Source of the DNA: Streptomyces taklimakanensis | Lineage (GTDB): Bacteria; Actinomycetota; Actinomycetes; Streptomycetales; Streptomycetaceae | DNA length: 64,000 nucleotides | Assembly (NCBI RefSeq): GCF_009709575.1 | Contig: NZ_WIXO01000001.1 | Location: 2,916,001-2,980,000, forward strand | Reading direction: 5' to 3' | Part shown: positions 24,194 through 38,433 of the stretch, one piece after another | Numbering within the stretch: the first letter of the stretch is position 1 | Layout of the letters: each line of letters starts with the position of its first letter | Translations under genes and position numbers: made by a program | The notes under the pieces: model-generated | What the model saw: only the letters and a program-made list of their open reading frames with translations | What the model was told of the DNA's origin: nothing | Database searches by the model: none

Positions 24194-24901
24194 GTGACCC
24201 GCATGGACAGCGTGCGCAGCGCGACCGACAATGCGAGGGACACCGTGCGGCACGCCGCGGAAGCGGTGGCGCCGAAAGTGGCCCTCGCGGCCGGACAGGC
24301 CAAGTCCACCGTGTACGGACAGTACGCCGCTCATGTCGGGCCCCGGCTGGCACAGGCCCGCGAGACCCTGCCTCCGGCCGTCGACCTGGCCGCCGCCCGC
24401 GCGGCCCAGCGCACCCGTGAGGCCGCCCGGATGGCCGGCGAGTACACCGCGCCCCGCGTCGAGGCCGCCCGTGCCGCCGCCGGACCGGTCCGGGAGGCGG
24501 CCATGGCGCGTTCCACCGCCGCCGTCGCCGCGCTGCGCGGCGAGCTGACCGCCGCGGACATCCGCAGGCTCGCTCGGCGCAAGGCCCGCCGGGCCCGCAC
24601 GGGCCGGGCGTTCCGGAAGCTGGCGGTGGTCGGTGTGGTCGCCGGTGGCGCGGCGGCCGTCTGGAAGTGGTGGGAGAGGCAGTCCAGCCCCGACTGGCTG
24701 GTCGAGCCCCCGGCCGCCACCGAGGTCGGCGGCGGCGAGGCCCTCATGGAGGGCGGAGGCGACGAGGGCGGAGGCGCCCTGGAGCCGGAGGCCGAGGCCG
24801 GTGCCACCCGGAAGGCCGGTGCCGGAGCGACCGACTCCGACGCGGTCTCCGACGCCGAGGCCGCCGAGGCCGCCACCGCTCCGGCCGACGAGGAGCGCTG
24901 A
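24194..24901 (+). CDS. DUF5324 family helical membrane-associated protein
   Basis: 235 aa from GTG behind GAAGAGGAGAT. N-terminal ~135 residues are Ala/Arg-rich amphipathic helices with repeated RxxA spacing (DSVRSATDNARDTVRHAAE), apolipoprotein- or late-embryogenesis-like. A transmembrane helix follows (~139-158, AVVGVVAGGAAAVWKWW), then a Gly/Glu/Ala-rich acidic tail. Matches the streptomycete DUF5324 type. Function unknown; the charge pattern suggests membrane-surface binding. Confidence 0.8.
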   Translation: MTRMDSVRSATDNARDTVRHAAEAVAPKVALAAGQAKSTVYGQYAAHVGPRLAQARETLPPAVDLAAARAAQRTREAARMAGEYTAPRVEAARAAAGPVREAAMARSTAAVAALRGELTAADIRRLARRKARRARTGRAFRKLAVVGVVAGGAAAVWKWWERQSSPDWLVEPPAATEVGGGEALMEGGGDEGGGALEPEAEAGATRKAGAGATDSDAVSDAEAAEAATAPADEER

Positions 24902-24966
24902 CGGCCGCCCCCTCCCGCGCCCGACGGGACGGCGGGGGAGGACGGAACCACCGCGGCAACGCCACA

Positions 24967-25005
24967 GGCCCGGTGCAAAGGACGTGGAGTCCTCGGCACC
25001 GGGCC
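24967..25005 (-). terminator. Terminator of tRNA-Ala
   Basis: A 10-bp GC stem (24967-24976 with 24996-25005) plus an inner AGGAC/GTCCT stem starts 11 bp past the 3' end of the minus-strand tRNA-Ala. It may also stop the convergent DUF5324 transcript. Confidence 0.75.
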
Positions 25006-25016
25006 TGCGCGCGGTG

Positions 25017-25089
25017 TGGAGCTTAGGGGAGTCGAACCCCTGACATCTGCCATGCAAAGACAGCGCTCTACCAACTGAGCTAAAGCCCC
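25017..25089 (-). tRNA. tRNA-Ala (anticodon TGC)
   Basis: 73 nt, complete cloverleaf on the minus strand: acceptor GGGGCTT/AAGCTCC, D-loop TTAGCTCAGTTGGTAGAGC, anticodon loop CTTTGCATG giving TGC, T-loop GTTCGACTC. CCA is not encoded. Pairs with tRNA-Ile 4.3 kb away; in M. tuberculosis the two are adjacent near gyrA. Confidence 0.95.
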
Positions 25090-25217
25090 ATCGGTACCAG
25101 AGTACCCAATCACCGAGGTTGCTTCCGACCGGGTATCGCTACGCGTCCGCCCGCTCCGTAGGATGCTCCGCGAGTTCGCTTGAGCGAAGCGGACACGGGG
25201 ACACAGGGGAGATTGCG

Positions 25218-25772
25218 ATGGACGCAGCGCAGCAGGAGGCCACCGCGAAGGCACGGGAACTGCAGAGCCAGTGGTACGGGGAACCCCTGGGCACCCTCTT
25301 CCGGAGGCTCATCGACGACCTCGGCCTCAACCAGGCCAGGCTCGCGACCGTCCTGGGGCTCTCCGCGCCCATGCTCTCCCAGTTGATGAGCGGTCAGCGG
25401 GCGAAGATAGGCAATCCCGCCGTCGTGCAACGGGTCCAGGCGCTCCAGGAGTTGGCCGGCGAGGTGAGCAAGGGCGTGGTCACCGCCGCCGAGGCCACCC
25501 AGCGCATGGACGAGATCCGCCGTACCGCGGGAGGCAACGTGCTGAGCACCTCCTCCTCCCAGCTCACCCCCTCCGGCGGGCAGGCCACGGCCGTCAAGCG
25601 CGTGGTGCGCGAGATCCAGGCGCTGTTGCGCTCGGTGTCCGACGCGGCCGACATCATCGACGCCGCGGGCATCCTCGCCCCCAGCCACCCCGAACTGGCA
25701 GAGTTCCTCCGGGTGTACGGCGCGGGAAAGACGGCGGACGCGGTCCGGCACTACGAGGCGCACCAGGCCTGA
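25218..25772 (+). CDS. Helix-turn-helix DNA-binding protein
   Basis: 184 aa from ATG at 25218, following CAGGGGAG. Residues ~25-70 form an XRE-like helix-turn-helix (GTLFRRLIDDLGLNQARLATVLGLSAPMLSQLMSGQR). The rest is helical, with a Ser/Thr-rich linker (LSTSSSQLTPSGG, ~110-122) that could be phosphorylated, and no known effector domain. It lies 123 bp upstream of a Ser/Thr kinase on the same strand, and this pair is repeatedly found together in streptomycetes (from memory). A phosphoregulated transcription factor is a reasonable inference. Confidence 0.85.
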   Translation: MDAAQQEATAKARELQSQWYGEPLGTLFRRLIDDLGLNQARLATVLGLSAPMLSQLMSGQRAKIGNPAVVQRVQALQELAGEVSKGVVTAAEATQRMDEIRRTAGGNVLSTSSSQLTPSGGQATAVKRVVREIQALLRSVSDAADIIDAAGILAPSHPELAEFLRVYGAGKTADAVRHYEAHQA

Positions 25773-25895
25773 GCACCGGCCGGGCGGCGCGGCGGCACGG
25801 AGCCGTCCGGGCCTTTCCGGACCCGTCTCGCCGGCCCCGGGGCCGGCGAGACGTGACGGGCACGCGGACACAGGGACAGGGACGGGCGCGGCACG

Positions 25896-27350
25896 ATGGG
25901 TGAGATCTTCGCTGGTCGGTACGAGCTGGTCGATCCGATCGGACGCGGTGGGGTGGGCGCCGTCTGGCGCACCTGGGACCATCGGCGCAGGCGCTACGTG
26001 GCCGCCAAGGTCCTCCAACAGAGCGACGCGCACACCCTGCTGCGGTTCGTCCGCGAGCAGGCGCTGCGCATCGACCACCCCCACGTGCTGGCCCCCATGA
26101 GCTGGGCCGCCGACGACGACAAGGTCCTGTTCACCATGGACCTCGTCCGCGGCGGCTCGCTCGCCCACCTCATCGGCGACTACGGTCCGCTGCCCCCGGC
26201 GTACGTGTGCGTCCTGCTCGACCAGTTGCTGTCGGGACTGGCGGCGGTGCACGCCGAGGACGTGGTGCACCGTGACATCAAGCCCGCCAACGTGCTGTTG
26301 GACGCCACCGGGACCGGCCGCCCCCACCTGCGGCTGTCCGACTTCGGCATCGCGATGCGCAAGGGCGAACCCCGACTGACCGAGGCCGACTACGTGGTCG
26401 GTACGCCCGGCTACTTCGCGCCCGAGCAACTCCTGGGCGCCGAACCGGACTTCCCCGCCGACCTCTACGCGGTCGGGCTGGTCGCGGTGTACCTGCTCAC
26501 CGGCCGGAAGCCGGACTCCCAGGCTCTGGTGGAGGCGTACACCCGCGGGACACCGCCGGCGCCCCGGGACGTCCCCGAGCCGCTGTGGCAGGTGTTGGGC
26601 ACCCTGCTGCACCCCGACCCGGACCACCGTTTCCGTACGGCGACGGGCGTGCGGAAGGCGCTGGCGTCCGCCGTGGAACTGCTGCCGGAGGACACCGCGG
26701 CGGAACAGGAGGCCGTGGAGGTCTTCGACCAGGTGGGGCCACTGCCGCCGGGATTCGGGCCGGACGGGCCGGACGGGCCGGGACGTCCCCGGAGGACGAC
26801 GGACAGCGCCGCGTCCCGGACCCCGGAAGGGGCTGGATCCACCGGACGCTCGTCCGCCGTCCCCCCGTCTCCCCCACCCCCCGCGCCCGCGCACACGCCC
26901 CCTTCGCCGTCCGACACCGGAAGCTTCCCCCTTCCCCCACCCGTTCGCGAGGTCTCCCGACCCCCGAGGCGGCCTCCGGCTCCACCGGTGCCCCCCTCCG
27001 GCCCCGAACGGCCGTGGTCACAGCCGCAGCCACAGCCGCAGTCGTACGCGGAACCACACCGGGGGACGTACGGGTCACCGCCCCCCACCGGCACGCCACC
27101 GACCCGCCCCCACACCACCGACCGGCGCCCCGCTCCCGGATACGCGCCGGCCCCCCACGCCCCCACACCGGCGCCCGCCGCTCCCCCGGCTCCGGCGCCC
27201 CCACCACCGGGGCGGGGGACGCCCGGACGCGTCTCGCACCGCGCGAGGCCCTCCCGGAAACCGGGCCCGCCCCCCGCCGTGGCGCTCCCCGTCCTGCTGC
27301 TCGCCCTGCTCTGTCTCGCCGTGGGCGTGTGGGCCCTCAGCCGGTCCTGA
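25896..27350 (+). CDS. Membrane Ser/Thr protein kinase with Pro-rich tail
   Basis: 484 aa. Full kinase domain (~8-270): GRGGVGAVW, VAAKVL lysine, HRDIKPANVLL, SDFGIAM, GTPGYFAPEQL. A Pro/Ser/Gly-rich segment (~275-455) leads to one transmembrane helix at the very C-terminus (~460-482), so the catalytic part is cytosolic and there is no outside sensor. All catalytic residues are present, so it should be active. The ribosome site is weak. Substrate unknown; the HTH protein upstream is the obvious candidate. Confidence 0.92.
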   Translation: MGEIFAGRYELVDPIGRGGVGAVWRTWDHRRRRYVAAKVLQQSDAHTLLRFVREQALRIDHPHVLAPMSWAADDDKVLFTMDLVRGGSLAHLIGDYGPLPPAYVCVLLDQLLSGLAAVHAEDVVHRDIKPANVLLDATGTGRPHLRLSDFGIAMRKGEPRLTEADYVVGTPGYFAPEQLLGAEPDFPADLYAVGLVAVYLLTGRKPDSQALVEAYTRGTPPAPRDVPEPLWQVLGTLLHPDPDHRFRTATGVRKALASAVELLPEDTAAEQEAVEVFDQVGPLPPGFGPDGPDGPGRPRRTTDSAASRTPEGAGSTGRSSAVPPSPPPPAPAHTPPSPSDTGSFPLPPPVREVSRPPRRPPAPPVPPSGPERPWSQPQPQPQSYAEPHRGTYGSPPPTGTPPTRPHTTDRRPAPGYAPAPHAPTPAPAAPPAPAPPPPGRGTPGRVSHRARPSRKPGPPPAVALPVLLLALLCLAVGVWALSRS

Positions 27351-27399
27351 CCCCGCCCGCGGCCCCAGCGCCGACCGCGCACCGACCGCGCCGCCACGC

Positions 27400-28767
27400 T
27401 CAACGGGCTTGCGCGGCACCCCTCCTGGCCAGGAAGGTCCACAGGCCGAGCCCGGCCAACAGCGCCGTCCCCGTCCCGATGCCGACCCAGCCGACCATCC
27501 GCAGGGCGCCACCGCCCTCCTCGGCCTCCCCGTCCCGCGGCGCCGCCGCCGAGTCCCGGCCCGAGGCGGCGGCCTCGCGGTCCTCCTCGGTCACTCCGAA
27601 GCCCGCCCGGACGGCGTCCCCGTCGTACTCGGGGCCGGGCTGCGGCTCGCCCTCGACGGTGGTGCGCAGCACCAGCGGCACCGTGTCGTCGACGCCTCCG
27701 GCCAGATCCTCGTGGGCGTGCACCGCGATGTAGTACCACCCGGCGAAGCGCGTGTCGCCGAGTTCCGTGCCGAGCGCGTACCGGTTGGCATAGGCCACGC
27801 GTTCGCTCTCCACGGAGAGCCTGGCGGGCCTGCCGGCCTGGTAGCCCTGGGACCTGGTGCCGATCCGGCCGCGTGCGGTGTTGTAGAAGTCCACGCGGAG
27901 GCCGTTGCCGACGTAGGGGGCGTCGCCGGCGCCGGCCGCGCCGAACTCCACCTCGGTGAAGAGCCGTTGGCCCCAGTCGAGCGGCACCTTGTAGAAGCGG
28001 GTCTCGCCGGGCCGCAGTGCGTCGCTCCAGTTGCCCTCGCCCATCTCGGCGGCGTCGTTGAATCCGGTGCCGCCCCGCAGCGCCCTGGTCCTCCCGGACG
28101 GCGGCCCCGGCGGTACGTGCGTCTCCGCGGGCGGCGGAGAGGTGTCCACGGGCGTCCGCAGGCCCGGTTCCCGCATGAAGCGGATCTCCAGGGGCCAGCG
28201 GGCGGTACCGGAGGAGCCGGAGGCCCGCGCGCCTCGGCGTTCCACGGCGAAGACGTACTCGCCGGCCTCCTGGCAGTAGCCGTCCTTCCTGATCATCCGC
28301 CAGGCGTGGTCGGCGATCGGTCGGGCGGACTCCCCGCTGCCGAAGTCCACCGAGGACTCGCCGCAGTTGTCACCGTCCGCGGAGCGCAGTTCGACCTCGA
28401 TGCCCTCGGTACCGCCGACCGCGCTCCCCGGTTCGGGCAGCGCGACGACGGATATCCAGACGTCGGAGGTGTCGTCCAAGGCCACCCTGTAGTGCTTCCG
28501 CTCGCCCGGCCCGATGTCGTCGGTGTAGAAGCCGGGTTCGACGACCGGACCGGCGCCGTCCGGGGCCCCGCTGACGTGCCGGGCCCCGGCGGCCGTGCGG
28601 TAGGCGGGCAGGTCCTCCGGAGCGGATCCGGATGCCGCGGCCCGGGCCGGGCCCGGTACCGCGGCGACCGAGACGAGGGCGCACAGCGCCACCGCGGCGG
28701 CCAGTCCGCTCCTCCTCGTACGCGCCGCGCCTCCCGTGTGCGCCACACGTCCCGCGCGCCCCTCCAC
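27400..28767 (-). CDS. Secreted, C-terminally membrane-anchored protein of unknown function
   Basis: 455 aa from GTG at 28767 (GAGGGGG upstream); GTG codons inside the signal region are alternatives. Basic head, hydrophobic signal sequence (~25-48, AAVALCALVSVAAVPGPARA), a large extracytoplasmic part, a Glu/Ala-rich spacer, and a C-terminal transmembrane helix with RRG tail (MVGWVGIGTGTALLAGLGLWTFLARR). Two similar beta-rich halves each carry a GERKHYRV/GETRFYKV-type line followed by a statement of strand-rich sequence, and two Cys lie in the first half. No LPxTG motif. I do not recognise the family. Confidence 0.7.
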   Translation of the reverse strand: MEGRAGRVAHTGGAARTRRSGLAAAVALCALVSVAAVPGPARAAASGSAPEDLPAYRTAAGARHVSGAPDGAGPVVEPGFYTDDIGPGERKHYRVALDDTSDVWISVVALPEPGSAVGGTEGIEVELRSADGDNCGESSVDFGSGESARPIADHAWRMIRKDGYCQEAGEYVFAVERRGARASGSSGTARWPLEIRFMREPGLRTPVDTSPPPAETHVPPGPPSGRTRALRGGTGFNDAAEMGEGNWSDALRPGETRFYKVPLDWGQRLFTEVEFGAAGAGDAPYVGNGLRVDFYNTARGRIGTRSQGYQAGRPARLSVESERVAYANRYALGTELGDTRFAGWYYIAVHAHEDLAGGVDDTVPLVLRTTVEGEPQPGPEYDGDAVRAGFGVTEEDREAAASGRDSAAAPRDGEAEEGGGALRMVGWVGIGTGTALLAGLGLWTFLARRGAAQAR

Positions 28768-28946
28768 CCCAGGCCCCCTCGTCGACTCGACCGCGCCCTC
28801 GTTCCGTTCTCCCCGCGGGCCTCCCGGCCCCGTGGACCATCCTGCACCGTCGGCACCGGAGCTGTCGCGGGTGCGCGTCGCCGCTCCCGGCCGCCCCGTC
28901 ACCCCGCCGGGACGGCTCCGGAGCCGCCGGAGCCCACGACACACGA

Positions 28947-28977
28947 CGAGGCCCCGGCCGACACGGCCGGGGCCTCG
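28947..28977. terminator. Terminator downstream of the DLW-39 gene
   Basis: A 14-bp perfect stem (28947-28960 with 28964-28977) with a 3-nt loop lies 20 bp past the stop of the minus-strand DLW-39 gene. The stem core GGCCCCGGCCG is nearly the same as that of the pknB terminator. Confidence 0.75.
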
Positions 28978-28996
28978 TTCGGAAGACCGGATGCTC

Positions 28997-29131
28997 TCAG
29001 ACGCCCGAACCTGCGGGCACGGAGTCGGTCGCCTCCGTCCACAGATCCTGCTCGGCGCGGTCCGCCTGGATCTGGCGGTACACGAGGAGCCCGCCCACGG
29101 CGGCCAGTGCGATCAGGAGAAGCTTCTTCAC
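28997..29131 (-). CDS. DLW-39 family mini-protein
   Basis: 44 aa from GTG at 29131 behind GGACGAGG. A Lys-Lys start, one short transmembrane helix (~4-20, LLLIALAAVGGLLVYRQ), then the invariant DLWTEATD. DLW-39 proteins are tiny actinomycete-specific membrane peptides conserved next to gyrA and the tRNA-Ile/Ala genes; no function is known. Confidence 0.9.
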   Translation of the reverse strand: MKKLLLIALAAVGGLLVYRQIQADRAEQDLWTEATDSVPAGSGV

Positions 29132-29361
29132 CGCGCTACCTCGTCCTTCATAGACGTTGGGACCTACTCGCGCCCGATGATACCCAAGCGTACAGCGCCC
29201 CAGAGCGACCGACTCGGGCCGGGCGACCCGGCCGACGCCCCGCGGAATCGGGGACGCGGGGCCCGCGGACGCCCCGTGGCCGGCCGCATCCCTCCGTGTG
29301 ACGTACGGCACTCGCCGTCCCGGACGGGACACGGGCGGGAGCGGGGAGGGGCACGGATACG

Positions 29362-29400
29362 CCGGAAGCCCGGAACCTCTCGGAGGTTCCGGGCTTCCGG
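29362..29400 (-). terminator. Terminator of tRNA-Ile
   Basis: An 18-bp perfect stem (29362-29379 with 29383-29400) and a 3-nt loop begin 10 bp past the 3' end of the minus-strand tRNA-Ile gene. It is the most perfect hairpin in the window. Confidence 0.8.
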
Positions 29401-29409
29401 TCTTCGCTG

Positions 29410-29483
29410 TGGGGCTAACAGGACTTGAACCTGTGGCCTCTTCCTTATCAGGGAAGCGCTCTAACCGTCTGAGCTATAGCCCC
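29410..29483 (-). tRNA. tRNA-Ile (anticodon GAT)
   Basis: 74 nt on the minus strand: acceptor GGGGCTA/TAGCCCC, anticodon loop CTGATAA giving GAT, T-arm ACAGGTTCAAGTCCTGT. CCA is not encoded. It lies 94 bp downstream of the DUF3566 gene, the same order as in other actinomycete origins. Confidence 0.95.
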
Positions 29484-29577
29484 GCGCTGCACCGAAAGAT
29501 TAGCGCACTTCAGCCGCGTCCCAAAATCGTGTGGTCCGCGGCCGGGGCGGGTGCGGCGCCATCGACCCGGAAACGGG

Positions 29578-30219
29578 TCACTCGTCCTCCGCGAGCGTCA
29601 CCTCGACGCCGCCCACGAAACCGGCCGACAGGTTGTAGATGAACGCCCCCAGCGTGGCCAGCGCCGTGACCAGCACCACGTCGATCACCGCGACGACGGA
29701 GGTGAACGTCAGCACCCTGGACAGGGAGAGGAAGTTCTGCAGGTCGAAGCCGCCGCCGTCGTCCGTGGCGGTCGCCTCGCTGACCATTCCGCCGACGGCC
29801 GAGAACACGCCCATGGCGTCCATCACCATCCACAGCACGGCCACCGCGATGATCGTGCAGATGCCCAGCGCTATCGACAGCAGGAAGCCGACCTTCATCA
29901 CCGACCACGGGTCGACCTTCGCCACCCGCAGCCGCGCCTTGCGCGTCCGGGGAACGGTGCGGGCGCCGGTGCGGGACCGCCGCATGATGTCCTGCTGAAG
30001 ATCGCCCTGGCCGCCGTGTGCGTCGTGGACGTTCTGGTAGTCATGGCCGGCCGGCTGGACGCCGCCTCCCTGGCCCCGGTTCCGGGCCTGGGATTGGGCG
30101 CCCCGCGGCTGTGCGGCGTTGCCCGGCGGGGCCGGGTACGCCTGCGGCGGATGGTGCGGCTGCGGCGCGCTCGCGTGCGGCTGGGCCTGCGGCTGCGGTT
30201 GCGGGTGGGCACTGGTCAC
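29578..30219 (-). CDS. DUF3566 transmembrane protein
   Basis: 213 aa from GTG at 30219 (GGGGGAA upstream). A ~95-residue Gln/Pro/His-rich cytoplasmic head, then the DUF3566 domain with two transmembrane helices (~108-135 WSVMKVGFLLSIALGICTIIAVAVLW; ~170-195) and a conserved ending GGVEVTLAEDE. Always directly downstream of gyrA in actinomycetes (Rv0007 in M. tuberculosis). Function unknown. A strong hairpin separates it from gyrA. Confidence 0.93.
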   Translation of the reverse strand: MTSAHPQPQPQAQPHASAPQPHHPPQAYPAPPGNAAQPRGAQSQARNRGQGGGVQPAGHDYQNVHDAHGGQGDLQQDIMRRSRTGARTVPRTRKARLRVAKVDPWSVMKVGFLLSIALGICTIIAVAVLWMVMDAMGVFSAVGGMVSEATATDDGGGFDLQNFLSLSRVLTFTSVVAVIDVVLVTALATLGAFIYNLSAGFVGGVEVTLAEDE

Positions 30220-30271
30220 GTTTGTTCCCCCACGGTGGGATTCGCCCTCGTAGCGAGCGTCGTCAGCGGCA

Positions 30272-30325
30272 GACCCACGGGCGCGGACGGCGCTTCGCCG
30301 TCGCCTCTGTCCGCGCCCGTGGGTC
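30272..30325 (-). terminator. gyrA terminator
   Basis: A 17-bp perfect stem (30272-30288 with 30309-30325) encloses a smaller GGCG/CGCC hairpin. It starts 15 bp after the gyrA stop on the minus strand and precedes the DUF3566 gene, so read-through to DUF3566 may be limited. Confidence 0.75.
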
Positions 30326-30339
30326 CACTCACGATCTGC

Positions 30340-32970
<2,631 letters not shown>

Positions 32971-33012
32971 GGCTGGCTATCGGTCCTTTTCGTTCTGCGG
33001 CGTACGGCCGAC

Positions 33013-35561
<2,549 letters not shown>

Positions 35562-36149
35562 TCAGCCGTAGGTGTCCCCCGGCCCCCGACTGCCCGGCGC
35601 ACGCAGCGGACCGTGCCGGGTGTCCGGCGCCTCCGGCCCCCGCACCCTGATCAGCTTCACCGACCCCTGTCCCAGATCGGCGTTGAGCCGCGCCACGAGC
35701 TGCGGAGCCAACAACCGCACCTGCGTGGCCCACGCCGTCGAGTCGCAGCGCACCGACAACACCCGCGCCTGCTCGTCGTACGACTGCGGCACGCAGTGCC
35801 GGGCCAGCTCCGGCCCCACCAGCTCCGGCCAGCGGCCCATCACACCGCCGACCGCCATCGGCATCTCCCAGCCGCGCTCGGTCTTCAACCGCTCGATCGC
35901 CGCACCCAGCGGCAGCGGATCGCGGCCGTCCCGCCGCGCGCCCGACCGCAGCCCGCCGCCGGTGCGGGCCTGCCGCTTCTGCCGTGCCGCCGCGCCGCGC
36001 GCCCTCGCCTGTTCCCGGGCCGCCCGCAGCGCCACCCTCGCCAGGTCCACGCCCGAGGGCTCGACCACCGGAGCCGGGGAGAACCCCTCCCCGCCGCCCA
36101 CCGGGCCTCCACCACCCGTTCCGCCCACGGCGCCCCCGCCGTCGCTCAC
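35562..36149 (-). CDS. DUF721 / DciA-like protein
   Basis: 195 aa from GTG overlapping the recF stop by GTGA. A Gly-rich head and basic Ala/Arg helix (~38-65) come before the DUF721 domain (~85-175: [59 protein letters not shown]). DUF721 proteins are the DciA group proposed to handle the replicative helicase in bacteria lacking DnaC; the mycobacterial homologue at the same locus (Rv0004) is essential. Its place next to dnaN and recF fits that role. Confidence 0.9.
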   Translation of the reverse strand: MSDGGGAVGGTGGGGPVGGGEGFSPAPVVEPSGVDLARVALRAAREQARARGAAARQKRQARTGGGLRSGARRDGRDPLPLGAAIERLKTERGWEMPMAVGGVMGRWPELVGPELARHCVPQSYDEQARVLSVRCDSTAWATQVRLLAPQLVARLNADLGQGSVKLIRVRGPEAPDTRHGPLRAPGSRGPGDTYG

Positions 36150-37267
36150 AGGCGGGCCACCTCCCCCTCCGCGACCGCGTACCGCGCCCCGGCCAACACC
36201 CCGGGCACGTCCTCCTCCACCGCCGCCGTCACCAACACCTGCTCCCCGTGCGCCACCAGCTCCGCCAACCGTTCACGACGGCGTACGTCCAACTCCGCGA
36301 AGACGTCGTCGAGCACCAGCACCGGCTCGTTGCCCTCGCCGCGCAGCAGGTCGTACGAGGCCAGGCGCAACGCCAGCGCGTACGACCACGACTCGCCGTG
36401 GCTCGCGTACCCCTTCGCGGGCAACTCACCCAGCCGCAGCAGCAGGTCGTCACGGTGCGGACCCACCAACGTCACACCCCGCTCGATCTCCTGGCGGCGG
36501 GCGTCGGCCAACGCCGCCAACATGCCCTCGTAGAACTCCTCCCGGCTGCCGCCCTCCACCGGGGAGCGGTACTCCAACACCACCGGGCCGCCCCCGGGCG
36601 CCAACCGCTCGTACGCCTTGTCCGTCAGCGGCCCCAGCGCGGCCACCAGCGCCGTACGGTGGGCCAGCAGCTCCGCGCCGGCCCGCGCCAGGTGCTGGTC
36701 CCACACGTCCAGCGTGGACAGCGCACCGCCGCCGGAGCCCCCGCCGTGCCGGCGCGCCATCGCCGCCGTCTTCAACAGGGTGTTGCGCTGCTTGAGCACC
36801 CGCTCGTAGTCCGACCGCACCCCCGCCATCCGCGGCGAGCGCGCCGTCACCAGCTCGTCCAGGAACCTCCGCCGCTCGCCGGGATCGCCCTTCACCAGCG
36901 CCAGATCCTCCGGCGCGAACAGCACCGTGCGCACGATGCCCAGCACATCCCTCGGCCTGACCTGCGAGGACCGGTTGATCCGGGCACGGTTGGCCCGCCC
37001 GGGATTGAGCTCCAGCTCCACCAGTTGCTGCCGCTCCCCCTGCCGCACCACCGCCCGCACGACCGCGCGCTCCGCTCCCCGCCGCACCAACGGCGCGTCG
37101 GAGGACACCCGGTGGCTGCCCAGCGTGGCGAGGTAGCCGACCGCCTCGACGAGGTTGGTCTTCCCCTGACCGTTCGGACCGACGAAAGCGGTGACGCCCG
37201 GATCGAGCGGAACCTCGACCCGGGCGTACGACCGGAAGTCGGCCAACGACAGATGCGTGACGTGCAT
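36146..37267 (-). CDS. recF: DNA replication and repair protein RecF
   Basis: 373 aa from ATG at 37267. SMC-like ATPase: Walker A GPNGQGKT (30-37), ABC signature region near SYALALRLA, and Walker [13 protein letters not shown]. Loads RecA with RecO and RecR at gaps. Standard length and place in dnaN-gnd-recF-DUF721-gyrB. GTG of the next gene overlaps its stop. Confidence 0.96.
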   Translation of the reverse strand: MHVTHLSLADFRSYARVEVPLDPGVTAFVGPNGQGKTNLVEAVGYLATLGSHRVSSDAPLVRRGAERAVVRAVVRQGERQQLVELELNPGRANRARINRSSQVRPRDVLGIVRTVLFAPEDLALVKGDPGERRRFLDELVTARSPRMAGVRSDYERVLKQRNTLLKTAAMARRHGGGSGGGALSTLDVWDQHLARAGAELLAHRTALVAALGPLTDKAYERLAPGGGPVVLEYRSPVEGGSREEFYEGMLAALADARRQEIERGVTLVGPHRDDLLLRLGELPAKGYASHGESWSYALALRLASYDLLRGEGNEPVLVLDDVFAELDVRRRERLAELVAHGEQVLVTAAVEEDVPGVLAGARYAVAEGEVARL

Positions 37268-37283
37268 CGGATCCTTGGACCGT

Positions 37284-38219
37284 TCAGCCGCCGACCGGCG
37301 GGTCGACGTCCGCGCCGGGGGAGTCGGCGCCCTTCTCACCACCGGCGGCGGAGGTGACCGCGTGGCCACCGAACTGGTTGCGCAGCGCGGCGATCATCTT
37401 CATCTGCGGGGAGTCGTCCTGCCGGGACGAGAAGCGGGCGAAGAGCGAGGCCGTGATCGCGGGCAGCGGTACGGCGTGGTCGATGGCCGCCTCCACCGTC
37501 CAGCGTCCCTCACCGGAGTCGGCCGCGTAGCCGCGCAGCGCCCCCAGGTGCTCGTCGTCGTCCAGCGCACGGACGGCCAGGTCCAGCAGCCAGGAGCGGA
37601 TGACCGTGCCCTCCCGCCAGGAGCGGAAGATCTCGCGGACGTCGGTGACGGCCTCCGCGGCCTCCAGCAGCTCCCAGCCCTCGGCGAAGGCCTGCATCAT
37701 CGCGTACTCGATGCCGTTGTGGACCATCTTGGCGAAGTGGCCCGCGCCCACCTTCCCGGCGTGCACGGAACCGAACTCGCCCTCCGGCTTGAGCGCGTCG
37801 AAGACCGGCTGGACCTTGGCGACGTTCTCGGGGTCGCCGCCGTACATCAGCGCGTAGCCGTTCTCCAGGCCCCACACGCCTCCGGAGACGCCGCAGTCCA
37901 CGAAGCCGACGCCCTTGGCGGCCAGCTCCTCCGCGTGCCGCTCGTCGTCGGTCCAACGGGAGTTTCCACCGTCCACGACGACGTCGCCGGGAGAGAGCAA
38001 CTCGCCCAGCTCGTCGATCGTCGACTGGGTCGCGGCACCGGCCGGGACCATGACCCACACCACGCGCGGGGCCTTCAGGGAATCCACGAGCTCCCGGAGG
38101 CTGTGGACGTCGGCGAGGTCCGGGTTGCGGTCGTATCCGACGACGGTGTGGCCTGCGCGGCGGATGCGTTCGCGCATGTTGCCGCCCATCTTGCCGAGAC
38201 CGACGAGACCGAGCTCCAT
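37284..38219 (-). CDS. gnd: Short-form (NAD-type) 6-phosphogluconate dehydrogenase, decarboxylating
   Basis: 311 aa, the short GntZ/YqeC class rather than the ~470-aa NADP enzyme. Rossmann motif [15 protein letters not shown] at the very N-terminus, [10 protein letters not shown], substrate-binding [19 protein letters not shown], and catalytic KMVHNGIEY. Converts 6-phosphogluconate to ribulose 5-phosphate. Starts with GAAAGG upstream and lies 16 bp before recF on the same strand, a conserved guest in the actinomycete dnaN-recF interval. Confidence 0.92.
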   Translation of the reverse strand: MELGLVGLGKMGGNMRERIRRAGHTVVGYDRNPDLADVHSLRELVDSLKAPRVVWVMVPAGAATQSTIDELGELLSPGDVVVDGGNSRWTDDERHAEELAAKGVGFVDCGVSGGVWGLENGYALMYGGDPENVAKVQPVFDALKPEGEFGSVHAGKVGAGHFAKMVHNGIEYAMMQAFAEGWELLEAAEAVTDVREIFRSWREGTVIRSWLLDLAVRALDDDEHLGALRGYAADSGEGRWTVEAAIDHAVPLPAITASLFARFSSRQDDSPQMKMIAALRNQFGGHAVTSAAGGEKGADSPGADVDPPVGG

Positions 38220-38433
38220 CAGGGGGCCTTTCTTCGGTGTCCTGGTGTTGCGTACCCGGGTACGAGCCTACGCCCGGGGGTACCACGCACAGCTGCGGGC
38301 ACACCCCGCTCGTCTGCGCGCGAACGGCGCTTCCGACGCCCCCGCGCCCCGGCGGACGGCCGCACCGAACCCGCCGAGCACATCCCTCGGGGAACGCTCC
38401 CGGCCGGACCGGCCGGGAAGACCGCCCTCCGCG

